From Prolixibacteraceae bacterium JC049 (GTDB lineage Bacteria; Bacteroidota; Bacteroidia; Bacteroidales; Prolixibacteraceae): a stretch of 64,000 bases of DNA. Of this stretch, positions 47,254 through 55,527 are shown one piece after another (the stretch's first letter is position 1; every line of letters begins with the position of its first letter). Position numbers and translations under genes: made by a program. The notes beneath the pieces were generated by a model, which saw only the letters and a program-made list of their open reading frames with translations, ran no database searches and had not been told where the DNA came from. The stretch is from the NCBI GenBank assembly GCA_023369685.1, contig SACZ01000001.1, positions 930,381 to 994,380 on the forward strand, written 5' to 3'.

Positions 47254-47478
47254 GGTCGTCATCGCGGATGCAGTGAAGCGATCTGTAAGCACTTCTTGCA
47301 GCAGCCAATTCAACTTTTAAACTTTCTTACCTTTCAACATTAGTTAGCCTGTAGGGCTAACAGAATTGTAGCCGCCGGCAACGCCGGTGGTGAAATGATG
47401 CCGTAAGGCCAAGCGCCCCAATCATTGTTATTTGTAAGAGTTATTGGGTTGTATGGGGCGCAATGAAAAATGACGTTA
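47254..47478. repeat. long REP-like intergenic repeat, copy A
   Basis: About 225 bp similar to 49486-49742. Shared blocks are GCGATCTGTAAGCA, CCAATTCAACTTTTAAAC, CTGTAGGGCT, CAAGCGCCCCAATC and ATGGGGCGCAATGA. The last two contain an inverted pair GCGCCCC / GGGGCGC, like a REP hairpin. There is a GCCGCCGGCAACGCCGG palindrome in this copy only. With flanking pieces, this fills the gene-free interval 46976-47570. Confidence 0.6.
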
Positions 47479-47570
47479 CAAGAATGGAAATATTAACCAC
47501 GAAAGAAAATAGAAATAGTTTTTAGTTGTTAAGGACAGAGACTATTGATAACAACATCTATTGGCAACGC

Positions 47571-48509
47571 TTATTTCTTTTGTTTCTTGTTCTGAACCTG
47601 TTGATATTCTTTATAAATGGGCATGATGTCTGGTTCGTTGTTCATGCATCTTTTTATCTCCCCATTGTCAGTCATCCAGCGATAAAACCAGGAGATTCCC
47701 CACTTTTTATAAAAGTTGTTTTTTTGCTGGTATACCTTGTCTTGCATTGCTTTATCTAAAGAAACAAAAGAGTAATTCTTTTCCTTTAACTTTTGAACGA
47801 TAATTGAAAGGTAATCAGCATTAATAGAGTTGTCGTGGCATAAGTAAATCTGATCGATTGATCTTCCGTATTGCTTTTCTGCCAGTTGACTGAAATATTT
47901 AAAGTAGGCCAATGTTGTATTCACATATGCCTGTCCAATTCTTTGTGCTTCGATAATATTATTTTGCCCTATATAATATTCGTACAAGTAGTTGAATACC
48001 CAGTCGGAGCTTTCTATGGTAAAGGGAGTGGAGATGTAATTTTTCTGTTTCAGAATAGTTGTAATCTGATGTTGTTGCAACGAATCTTTTCCCAAGTCGT
48101 TGTAAGGAAAACGGAAATACTTCAATGCTTTTTTGTATTTCTTAGCAAGCTCTCTGGTAATAGATTCTCCCTTTGTGATATCAGCGGTGAAATCCTCTAA
48201 CTCTGAGGCGGAGTATCTGGCATGTGAAAATGTATGGTTTCCTAGTGTTGTGTAACTTTTACTAATCCATTGGTTGAGGAGATCAAAATTTCGAGTTACC
48301 GAATCGGTAGAGTATATGTTTCTTTCATTGATAAATATGGCGACAGGAATGTTTAACGAATCGAGTTGATTTAAGAATTTAGGCTGAAAATGATTTCGTT
48401 GAAACTTCTTAGTGCTTGGTACATCATCAATGGTAATTGCAACATTAACTTGTGCCCAAGTGAAATGACTCAATAACATTAAAGCAAGGGATAGTAGAAA
48501 TTTATTCAT
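47571..48509 (-). CDS. polysaccharide deacetylase (NodB-like, CE4)
   Basis: A secreted 312-residue enzyme (signal LSLALMLLSHFTWAQ). The NodB fold motifs are present: VAITIDDVPS with the catalytic and metal aspartates, LGNHTFSHARYS with the HxxxH metal motif, and FRFPYNDLGKDS. It likely removes N- or O-acetyl groups from a polysaccharide in the cell envelope; the target is not clear. A basic tail (QQVQNKKQKK) ends the protein. Confidence 0.85.
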   Translation of the reverse strand: MNKFLLSLALMLLSHFTWAQVNVAITIDDVPSTKKFQRNHFQPKFLNQLDSLNIPVAIFINERNIYSTDSVTRNFDLLNQWISKSYTTLGNHTFSHARYSASELEDFTADITKGESITRELAKKYKKALKYFRFPYNDLGKDSLQQHQITTILKQKNYISTPFTIESSDWVFNYLYEYYIGQNNIIEAQRIGQAYVNTTLAYFKYFSQLAEKQYGRSIDQIYLCHDNSINADYLSIIVQKLKEKNYSFVSLDKAMQDKVYQQKNNFYKKWGISWFYRWMTDNGEIKRCMNNEPDIMPIYKEYQQVQNKKQKK

Positions 48510-48571
48510 AGTGTTGGCTTTCTAGTTTAAGAGATATAACGTAGCAGTAAGGTATTTAATATGTTATTTGT

Positions 48572-49183
48572 TTAATTTCTTAATTCTTTAGGAGAGAAAA
48601 AGTTGTAGGCAGCTAAAATAACTACAGAAATCAATGTTAGGAATACAAATACCCATTTACATGTTGTAATGAATGAGTTGAATACCACTTGTGAGTTCGT
48701 TATTGCGGGAAATGCATCTAGCATCCTTAAAACACCAATATTTTCGATATAGTCAAACAACATTGCAATTAATGGAAGAAGAGAACACAATTTGAATTTA
48801 TTGTTCGGTATGGAATTGGTTGCTCGTATTAGCAACAGAAAGAACAACACACCATAAATAAGAGGATAGAACATATCCAATACTCCAGAAATAACCCGAT
48901 AAACACTCCTGCCATCTTCTGTCATTTTGTTGAAAACCAGATTAACATCGGCAAGCGTGTATGAAAACCGACCATCGAGTGTAGCAATACTTTCTCCGGC
49001 AATTTTAGTTATTTGAGCTTGATAGACAGGAAATAAGAAAAACACAAATAGCACAAATAATATGGCTAAAATCGTAATGTTTAAATTGTTGGCAAGCTTT
49101 TTTACAGAGTGCATCAGCGGCATATAATGGATCTTTTTCTTTCTGAATATTTTGACAATACGATTATATACAATTTCTGACAA
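48572..49183 (-). CDS. four-TM membrane protein, function unknown
   Basis: A 203-residue inner-membrane protein with hydrophobic segments at about 32-52 (ITILAILFVLFVFFLFPVY), 105-122, 131-150 and 172-192. The stretch between the first and second is soluble and lacks cysteines. I recognise no family. A start at Met 21 or 24 is possible and would shorten the basic N-terminus. It lies 62 nt upstream of the deacetylase gene in the same direction. Confidence 0.6.
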   Translation of the reverse strand: MSEIVYNRIVKIFRKKKIHYMPLMHSVKKLANNLNITILAILFVLFVFFLFPVYQAQITKIAGESIATLDGRFSYTLADVNLVFNKMTEDGRSVYRVISGVLDMFYPLIYGVLFFLLLIRATNSIPNNKFKLCSLLPLIAMLFDYIENIGVLRMLDAFPAITNSQVVFNSFITTCKWVFVFLTLISVVILAAYNFFSPKELRN

Positions 49184-49254
49184 ATTATTAGTCTGTAATA
49201 TAATTATTACGCAAAATTACACCGAGAAGCGAGAAGTTCCACGAAGGAAATATT

Positions 49255-49475
49255 ATTTATGGAATCCGGAAACCGGAGGAGAGGGAGACAGTATTCGAAT
49301 GCTAATGTAGAGGCGCAAGATTTTGCGTCTCTTTCTGTCTTATAGGACTGTGGTGTAATTTATTTCACAAAGAGCGCCAAGGAGCACGAAGTTCCACGGA
49401 GGAATAAATTACCACGAAAGGCACTAAAATCACGAAATAAATGGAATCCGCTCTCTGAACTAGTCGAAAGGAACT
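49255..49475. repeat. decayed intergenic repeat with terminator-like hairpin, second copy
   Basis: Matches the 47041-47230 element: GGAATCCGGAAACCGG, hairpin GAGGCGCAA / TTGCGTCTC (near 49312-49334), CGCCAAGGAGCACGAAGTT and ACCACGAAAGGCAC. Non-coding. Confidence 0.6.
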
Positions 49476-49485
49476 CCAATGCAGG

Positions 49486-49742
49486 TCAGGCTTCGACAGG
49501 CTCAGCCAGCGATCTGTAAGCATTACTTGCAAAAACCAATTCAACTTTTAAACATTCCTACTTTTTTACCTTTCAACATAAATTATCCTGTAGGGCTGAA
49601 AGAATTGTAGACGTTGACAAACTCCCGAAATCGCGTAGCGATGATGGTATGGTAGAAAGAATGTATGCCACAACACCAAGCGCCCCAATCGTTGTTGTTG
49701 ATCGGAGTTATTGGGTTGCATGGGGCGCAATGAGAAATGACA
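49486..49742. repeat. long REP-like intergenic repeat, copy B
   Basis: About 255 bp, diverged from 47254-47478, sharing AGCGATCTGTAAGCA, CCAATTCAACTTTTAAAC, CTGTAGGGCT, CAAGCGCCCCAATC and ATGGGGCGCAATGAGAAATG. A GCGCCCC / GGGGCGC inverted pair brackets the end. Any short open frame here is a by-product of the repeat. Confidence 0.6.
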
Positions 49743-49987
49743 CAACATGGATGAATTATTTACTACGAAAGCCCGAAAATATTAGAGAACCCGAATTTCA
49801 GAGAACAGGGAGTCAGGTTGGTGGTGTATAGGTATTCGTTGATAGTAGGAAGGTATCCTATGATTTTTACGGAGAATACTCTTCGGATAGTTCTCACATG
49901 GAACGTATAAGGAAGAGTATGAGATAATGATTCATAATCAATGGATGGTTAGGGAGGATTTAGAGTTGATAGAGGAGTTGATATTGA

Positions 49988-50374
49988 ATGATTATTATGA
50001 GTGCATCGTTGCATATAGCAATCACAATCGATGATTAGTATGACCGCATCGTTGAATATGGCAATCACAATCGATGATTAGTACGACCGCATCGTTGCAT
50101 ATAGCAATCACAATCGATGATTAGTATGACCGCATCGTTGAATATGGCAATCACAATCGATGATTAGTACGACCGCATCGTTGAATATAGCAATCACAAT
50201 CGATGATTAGTATGACCGCATTGTTGAATATAGCAATCACAATCGATGATTAGCATGACAGTATCGTTGAGTATAGCAATCGCAATCATTGATTAGTGTG
50301 ACGGTATCGTTGAATATGGGAATCACAATCGTTGATTAGCGATACAGAATCGATTAATATAACTACCACAATGA
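49988..50374. repeat. 43-bp tandem repeat array, nine contiguous units
   Basis: Head-to-tail units begin at 49988, 50031, 50074, 50117, 50160, 50203, 50246, 50289 and 50332, each exactly 43 bp. The centre units are nearly identical (for example ATGATTAGTATGACCGCATC then GTTGAATATGGCAATCACAA then TCG). Units at the right edge drift progressively, and a partial tenth unit follows at 50375. There are no spacers, so this is not a CRISPR array. The 43-bp period breaks the reading frame at each unit and argues against a protein repeat. Each unit junction carries ATCGAT. Confidence 0.9.
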
Positions 50375-50677
50375 ATGCTTTACGAAACAGAATCATTTAT
50401 TATTTAATTAGAACTACCCATTGTGAAAAAAGAGTAGTATCTTTTATAAAGAAGCAGAAAATAATATAGAATTTGGAGAGAAAAATGGACTGTATGTATT
50501 GAAAAACAATAAGAAAATAGAAGATGATGAGAAAACTATAAAAACTCAAAGGCACCCGATATAGAAGAACCATTTTTAGGAGAATGAAATTCCATATGGG
50601 CACCTTAGAATACTATTACATATATACAATGGTATGATGCAATAAGCATTTAAATTAAACATTTTATTTATTTTAAT
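50375..50677. other. AT-rich gene-free stretch
   Basis: Between the tandem array and the next gene. I see no supported gene; a short AT-rich minus-strand frame here has no coding character. It should contain the promoter of the following gene, but no exact TAnnTTTG is visible. Confidence 0.4.
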
Positions 50678-51583
50678 ATGAATAAAATTGAAAATTATTG
50701 TCGATCCATATTGAAGAGTGTGGCCGACTTTAGCCGCTCGAAAGGAGCCGAATTTGATTTTGGTTCATTGGGCAGAAAGATCTTTAACCAGTTGGAAGGA
50801 TCTGATACTAAAATATCCTCATGGGAGGCCAAAGTAGACGAATCGTTAAAGCCTACTTTTCAGGCCAAAGAGGATGCGATGAAGACACTGATAAAAAAGT
50901 GTAGTTCATCGGCGACCAAAATGATAAGTTATGGTCGTTTTGAACGCTTCTTAGTGTTTGCTGAAATACAAGGATGTAGCCAGTATAAATTGAGCAGATG
51001 CAAAGAGGAAGATGTCATTGTACATACTCAAAAGTTATTGGGATTAATGAATCAGTATCCAACTCAGACTACTGAGGCGGGTGTAAGTGATGAGGAGAAG
51101 CAAGGGTTGAACGATTCGTTAAATACAGCCAATTCCTTAATTAATGAACCTCAGCAATTGCGTAGAGAGCATCATGATATCAATGTCATGATAAATGATG
51201 AGGTGATGAAATCATACAATATCATTATCAATTCTCTAAAGGGCTATATGCAGAGCCAGTTTGAGGTGTCGAATCCTGCATTATACGAGGAGTTTACTCG
51301 CTTGTTTACCATTGTACGTCCGGTAAGTCAAACACGTAGTGTTGTTGGTACTATAAAGGATACAAATGGTAATGCATTGCGTTTGGTTCGAGTATCGGTT
51401 GACGGTAATGCTCCGAAAATAAAAGGAGGAAAAACCGGCAGTTTCTTTATTCAGAACTTAACTCCGGGAGCACACGAGATTGCTTTTAGTCGCAAGTCGT
51501 ATAAAAAACATGTGACTAAAGTAATGATACACCCGCTGAAAACAGTTGAGTTGAATATTCAGCTTTTAGCGGAGGATGTGTAA
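50678..51583 (+). CDS. helical protein with C-terminal carboxypeptidase-regulatory-like domain, unknown function
   Basis: 301 residues without signal peptide or membrane segment. Residues 1-215 are almost entirely helical and charged (for example SWEAKVDESLKPTFQAKED). Residues about 222-301 resemble a CarboxypepD_reg beta-sandwich (VVGTIKDTNGNALRLVRVSV then KGGKTGSFFIQNLTPGAHEI). That domain is usually extracytoplasmic, so its presence without a visible export signal is odd. I know no family with this layout. It sits alone between repeat-rich DNA and the defence island, with its own terminator. Confidence 0.6.
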   Translation: MNKIENYCRSILKSVADFSRSKGAEFDFGSLGRKIFNQLEGSDTKISSWEAKVDESLKPTFQAKEDAMKTLIKKCSSSATKMISYGRFERFLVFAEIQGCSQYKLSRCKEEDVIVHTQKLLGLMNQYPTQTTEAGVSDEEKQGLNDSLNTANSLINEPQQLRREHHDINVMINDEVMKSYNIIINSLKGYMQSQFEVSNPALYEEFTRLFTIVRPVSQTRSVVGTIKDTNGNALRLVRVSVDGNAPKIKGGKTGSFFIQNLTPGAHEIAFSRKSYKKHVTKVMIHPLKTVELNIQLLAEDV

Positions 51584-51621
51584 AGATGATATTGCGTTAA
51601 TACCATTGATTATAGTTGTGA

Positions 51622-51650
51622 GGCCCTTCAATTGTTTTGGAGGGCTTTTT
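51622..51650 (+). terminator. rho-independent terminator
   Basis: Stem GCCCTTCAA / TTGGAGGGC (one G-U pair) followed by TTTTT, about 40 nt after the stop of the 301-residue protein gene. Confidence 0.7.
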
Positions 51651-51659
51651 GAAGGAAAG

Positions 51660-51845
51660 AAAGGAAACCGAAAACCGAAGAAAAGGCAGATAGGATTGAG
51701 TTGCTAAGGGTAAAGTGCATGGTGATCGAATGCGAACATAGAGGTACAAGATGTTGTGTCTCTTTCTGTTTTATGGAGCTATGATTTGGTTATCAAGAGA
51801 AGTTACACGAAGAAATATTAACACGGAAATGTAAATAGAAAGATG
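51660..51845. repeat. decayed intergenic repeat, third copy
   Basis: GGAAACCGAAAACCGAAG, a degenerate hairpin AGAGGTACAAGATGTTGTGT and AAGAGAAGTTACACGAAGAA align with the elements at 47041 and 49255. It forms most of the gene-free gap before the defence island. Confidence 0.5.
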
Positions 51846-51933
51846 ATAGATTTTAATGGAATGGAGACTGTATAATATTGTTTCATTTTTCGCTTTAAAA
51901 GAAGATCATATATGATTGTTAACGCAAAATATG

Positions 51934-51941
51934 TAAATTTG
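51934..51941 (+). promoter_or_regulatory. candidate -7 box for the defence operon
   Basis: TAAATTTG matches TAnnTTTG exactly. Transcription would start near 51948, leaving about 20 nt before the ATG at 51968 and making the TTG at 51953 an unlikely start. The -33 region has only a TTG at shortened spacing. Confidence 0.45.
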
Positions 51942-51967
51942 ACAATTAGTATTTGAATTTAAAGAAT

Positions 51968-53092
51968 ATGAATGACCCAATTTATCTTGATTATGCTGCT
52001 TCTACCCCAGTGGATAAAGATGTGTTAAGAGAATTATTACCATATTTTACAGAATTATATGCTAATCCATCTAATTCCATCAACAGTGCTGGACAAAAAG
52101 CATTTGATGCCGTAAAAAAATCAGAACAACAAATACAAGAAGCATTAAATACTTCCGATTACAATGTTATTTTCACTAGTGGAGCAACAGAATCCATCAA
52201 TACATGCTTAAAAAGTTTGTATACACAATTTGGCTTCAAAAAACATCAAATCATCACATGTAAAACAGAACACAAAGCGGTACTTTCAGTTTGTGAATAT
52301 TTGGAGCAAATGGGAGCTGAAATCATTTATTTGCCTGTAGATAAAAATGGAAATGTTTCATTGGAGGATTTAAAAAAATCAATTTCAGAAAAAACATTGG
52401 CTGTTTCTTTAATGTATGTGAACAATGAAACAGGTGTAATTCACGATATACAAGCCATTTCAGAAATATGTCAGATAAGTAATGTCTCATTTGTCTGTGA
52501 TGCAACCCAAGCAGTAGGCAAACTACCTCTTGATTTAAATGATACTTCAATCGATTACCTTATTTTTTCCGGACATAAAATTTATGCACCCAAAGGTATT
52601 GGAGTCCTTTTAATAAACAAAAAAGCAAAACAGCTTCCCTTAATTCATGGTGGTGGTCAACAAAATAACCTAAGATCGGGGACATTGAACGTTCCAGGAA
52701 TCGTAGCTCTTGGAAAAGCTGTTGAAAAATCATGCAAAGAAGCTCCATTGGAGTATACAAGAACCAGAATCCTAAGAGATCAATTCGAAACAGCTTTAGC
52801 AAAAACAGGCAAAATCAAAATTATAGCAGAACAAGCAAATCGTTCTCCATACATTTCAAACATTCAGTTTCTCTTTAACGACTCGGAAGAAATTATTCTA
52901 CCACTTCGCGATAAGATATTTTTCTCAACAGGTTCTGCTTGCACTAGCGCAATTGTAGAACCATCTCATGTTCTAACAGCAATGGATATAGAAAATCATC
53001 TCGCTGAAAAATGCCTTCGCTTCAGTTTTGGAGCTCCAACAACTCAGGAGGAAATAGCAACAACAATAAATCACTTTATAAATATCCTATAA
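51968..53092 (+). CDS. cysteine desulfurase, DndA/IscS-like
   Basis: A PLP enzyme that takes sulfur from L-cysteine and holds it as a persulfide for transfer. 374 residues; the ATG at 51968 (MNDPIYLDYAASTPVD) is preferred over the TTG at 51953. The conserved YLDYAASTPV start, FTSGATESIN, the PLP lysine K204 in SGHKIYAPKG and the catalytic C325 in STGSACTSAIVEPS are all present. Length and position as first gene of a helicase/SMC gene run, near a DndC-like enzyme, point to the DndA role in DNA phosphorothioation rather than Fe-S cluster assembly; no iscU or other suf/isc gene is adjacent. The next gene starts 2 nt after the stop. Confidence 0.88.
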   Translation: MNDPIYLDYAASTPVDKDVLRELLPYFTELYANPSNSINSAGQKAFDAVKKSEQQIQEALNTSDYNVIFTSGATESINTCLKSLYTQFGFKKHQIITCKTEHKAVLSVCEYLEQMGAEIIYLPVDKNGNVSLEDLKKSISEKTLAVSLMYVNNETGVIHDIQAISEICQISNVSFVCDATQAVGKLPLDLNDTSIDYLIFSGHKIYAPKGIGVLLINKKAKQLPLIHGGGQQNNLRSGTLNVPGIVALGKAVEKSCKEAPLEYTRTRILRDQFETALAKTGKIKIIAEQANRSPYISNIQFLFNDSEEIILPLRDKIFFSTGSACTSAIVEPSHVLTAMDIENHLAEKCLRFSFGAPTTQEEIATTINHFINIL

Positions 53093-53094
53093 AT

Positions 53095-55302
53095 ATGTGC
53101 AACCTAAAATCTATAAATTATCCCTTATCAAAAGAGTATTCCTCTGGAACAACTCATGAACCAATAGGATTTTATTTAGATGCACTTTCAAACAGCAAAA
53201 AATTCGATTTACTATTAGGCTATTTTAGTTCCAGTGCTATAAGTGTTTTAGCTTTAGGGTTTACAAAGTTCCTAGCAAATGGTGGCCATATGCGTATGGC
53301 AATAAACCAGTTTCTTAGAAAAGAAGACAAAGAAGCAATTACAAATGGCCTTGCTCAAGAACCAGAAGAATTTTACGGCAAAGAATTATCATTAACTGAG
53401 GTCAAAAATAATCTTTCCGAAACAGGGAAGCATTTTTTCAATTGTATTGCTTGGTTAATTGCTCAGGAAAGAATAGAAATTAAAATTATTAAACCCAAAG
53501 GAAGCCCGGGAATTGCTCATTACAAATCAGGAATCTTTTCTGATAATCACAATAAAATTCTTTTCAAAGGCTCATGCAATTTTACGGCAAATGCTCTTTT
53601 TAATAACCTGGAAGAAATCGGAGTAAAATGTTCTTGGGATGATTCCGATTACTATGCAATAGAAGAGAATCAAAAAAAGTTTGACGATATTTTCTCTGAA
53701 AAAGCACAATATATAGAATACTTGGATGCCTCCGAAATTGAAGAGGTGATCGTAAATCAGTTTGGTAATAAAAATTTTGAGAATTTAATTGCTGACGAAT
53801 TACTCATTATTCAAAAAAAACAAAAATATCTTGATTCCAATCCTATTGCTAAGAACAAGTTGGCGGATCTTGAAAAAGAATTAAAAAATATAGAAATGCA
53901 ACCAAAATTTCCATACGATTCAGGGCCAAGAGACTATCAAGCTGAAGCCTATAAGAACTGGTCATTAAATAATAACCAAGGCGTATTTGCTATGGCAACA
54001 GGTACAGGTAAAACAATTACTTCTTTAAATTGTCTTTTACAAGAGTACCAAAAAACTAAATTGTATCAAGCTGTTATTTTGGTTCCTACAAATGATCTCC
54101 AAAAGCAATGGATAGGTGAAGTACAGAAATTTAATATTAAACAATCTGTTATAGTTGTTGGTGTGGATCCCAACTGGAAAAGATCTTTAAGTAAGTTAAC
54201 CACATCTTTAGAATTTGGAGCTCAAAAATCTTTTGTTATTATCGCTACATACAGCTCATTTGCAAGAAATTCTTTACAGAATTTCCTAAAGTATCTACCC
54301 CAGGAAACCTTACTTATTGCAGATGAAGCACACAATATAGCTTCACCAAAAATGAAAGAGCTACTTCCTTCAATTTCTTTTCAAAAGAGAATCGGATTAT
54401 CAGCAACTCCAAAAAGAATATATGATGATGAAGGTACTCAGGCCATGAACAAATTCTTTAATGATGTCCCTCCATATACTTACGAATATACAATGGAAGA
54501 AGCAATCGCAAAAGGAATTCTGTGCCAATACGAATACTTCCCTCATATTATTGAGTTAACGTTTGACGAAATGGCAGAATACAAGGAAATGACTCTCAAG
54601 CTACTTAAATTCTTTGATCCTGAAACGAATTCATTTAAAGATTCAGATGCTGTCAATTTTCTCAAAATTAAACGGAAAAGAATAATCCATAAAGCGGAAA
54701 ATAAGTTACCTGTATTTAGGCAAATCGTCCGAGATGAATTTAAAGAAAGAGGTAATCTAAAATATACTTTTGTTTATGTTCCGGAAGGTTATGACAATAA
54801 TCAGGAAGATCAAAAAATCATCAGTCAGTACAATCAGGCCATCATGTCTGTGGATTCAACTGTTCGTGTCGCTGCATTTACTGGGGAAACTGAAAATAGA
54901 GAAGAAATTTTATCCGAATTCGAAAAAGGAAACATTCACACTCTCTCGGCCATGAAATGCTTAGACGAAGGCGTTGATGTTCCAAGAACTGAATTGGCTA
55001 TTTTCTGTTCTAGCTCAGCTAACCCAAGGCAGTTTATTCAGCGCCGTGGTAGGATCTTAAGGCAGCACAACAAAAAAATGCATGCTGTAATTCACGATTT
55101 AATCGTAATTCCAAGACTAGATTTCAATGCAGAAAAGCCAGAAACCTATAATATGGAACGATCACAAGTTTTAAATGAATTGAAACGCGTGGCCGATTTC
55201 TCTTTTATGGCCATAAATCAATTTAAGGCAATCGAAAGAATACAACCAATTTGTGATTTCTATGAATTGGATTTATTTGAAATAAAACAAAGCTTACAAT
55301 AA
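53095..55302 (+). CDS. superfamily 2 helicase with N-terminal PLD-like domain
   Basis: 735 residues from the ATG at 53095, 2 nt after the desulfurase stop; a longer frame reaching into the upstream gene is not needed. Residues about 30-190 are a phospholipase-D-like domain with HYKSGIFSDNHNKILFKGSC followed by NFT, the HxK...GSxN pattern. The helicase core follows: Walker A MATGTGKT (about 299-306), DEAH at about 410 (LLIADEAHN), LSATPKR, and motif VI QRRGRILR (about 648-655). This architecture resembles the helicase found with dnd genes and annotated as a phosphorothioation-associated restriction enzyme (from memory). It could restrict unmodified DNA or remodel DNA for modification. Confidence 0.85.
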   Translation: MCNLKSINYPLSKEYSSGTTHEPIGFYLDALSNSKKFDLLLGYFSSSAISVLALGFTKFLANGGHMRMAINQFLRKEDKEAITNGLAQEPEEFYGKELSLTEVKNNLSETGKHFFNCIAWLIAQERIEIKIIKPKGSPGIAHYKSGIFSDNHNKILFKGSCNFTANALFNNLEEIGVKCSWDDSDYYAIEENQKKFDDIFSEKAQYIEYLDASEIEEVIVNQFGNKNFENLIADELLIIQKKQKYLDSNPIAKNKLADLEKELKNIEMQPKFPYDSGPRDYQAEAYKNWSLNNNQGVFAMATGTGKTITSLNCLLQEYQKTKLYQAVILVPTNDLQKQWIGEVQKFNIKQSVIVVGVDPNWKRSLSKLTTSLEFGAQKSFVIIATYSSFARNSLQNFLKYLPQETLLIADEAHNIASPKMKELLPSISFQKRIGLSATPKRIYDDEGTQAMNKFFNDVPPYTYEYTMEEAIAKGILCQYEYFPHIIELTFDEMAEYKEMTLKLLKFFDPETNSFKDSDAVNFLKIKRKRIIHKAENKLPVFRQIVRDEFKERGNLKYTFVYVPEGYDNNQEDQKIISQYNQAIMSVDSTVRVAAFTGETENREEILSEFEKGNIHTLSAMKCLDEGVDVPRTELAIFCSSSANPRQFIQRRGRILRQHNKKMHAVIHDLIVIPRLDFNAEKPETYNMERSQVLNELKRVADFSFMAINQFKAIERIQPICDFYELDLFEIKQSLQ

Positions 55303-55305
55303 CAA

Positions 55306-55527
55306 ATGAATAAGAATCAAATATTTAAGAAATTCCTGCAAAATCCATTAATCCAGGATAAAATTGGTATTTCAAAAACTCAATTGGAAAAACTAGATCT
55401 CCATACACCCTGCGAAGATCCTTTAATTGATGTTATTAAAACAGCAATACTTCACATGAAAGACAACCAGTCAAAAGATTTGGTTACAAGAAAGATTAAC
55501 CAATTACTTAAAAAAACAACCACATGA
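55306..55527 (+). CDS. 73-residue protein of unknown function in the defence operon
   Basis: Small, basic and mostly helical (MNKNQIFKKFLQNPLIQDKI; ends KINQLLKKTTT). It starts 3 nt after the helicase stop and its own stop overlaps the next ATG (ATGA), so it is a real, translationally coupled gene. No family recognised. A small accessory subunit linking the helicase and the SMC-like ATPase is the simplest guess. Confidence 0.7.
   Translation: MNKNQIFKKFLQNPLIQDKIGISKTQLEKLDLHTPCEDPLIDVIKTAILHMKDNQSKDLVTRKINQLLKKTTT

Noticed and set aside
49649-49831. short plus-strand open frame
   Set aside because: It lies inside the REP-like repeat and its protein has no coding character; the same DNA at copy A is not open.
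49988-50374. CRISPR array
   Set aside because: The 43-bp units are directly adjacent with no variable spacers, and no cas genes are in the window.
50400-50603. 67-codon minus-strand open frame
   Set aside because: Very AT-rich, low-complexity product and no start context; looks like chance.
51968-53092. housekeeping IscS for Fe-S assembly
   Set aside because: No isc or suf genes nearby and the gene leads a helicase/SMC operon; not excluded, but less likely.
53011-53094. longer N-terminus for the PLD-helicase
   Set aside because: The extra 28 residues are a frame-shifted reading of the desulfurase 3' end; the ATG at 53095 fits the operon spacing.
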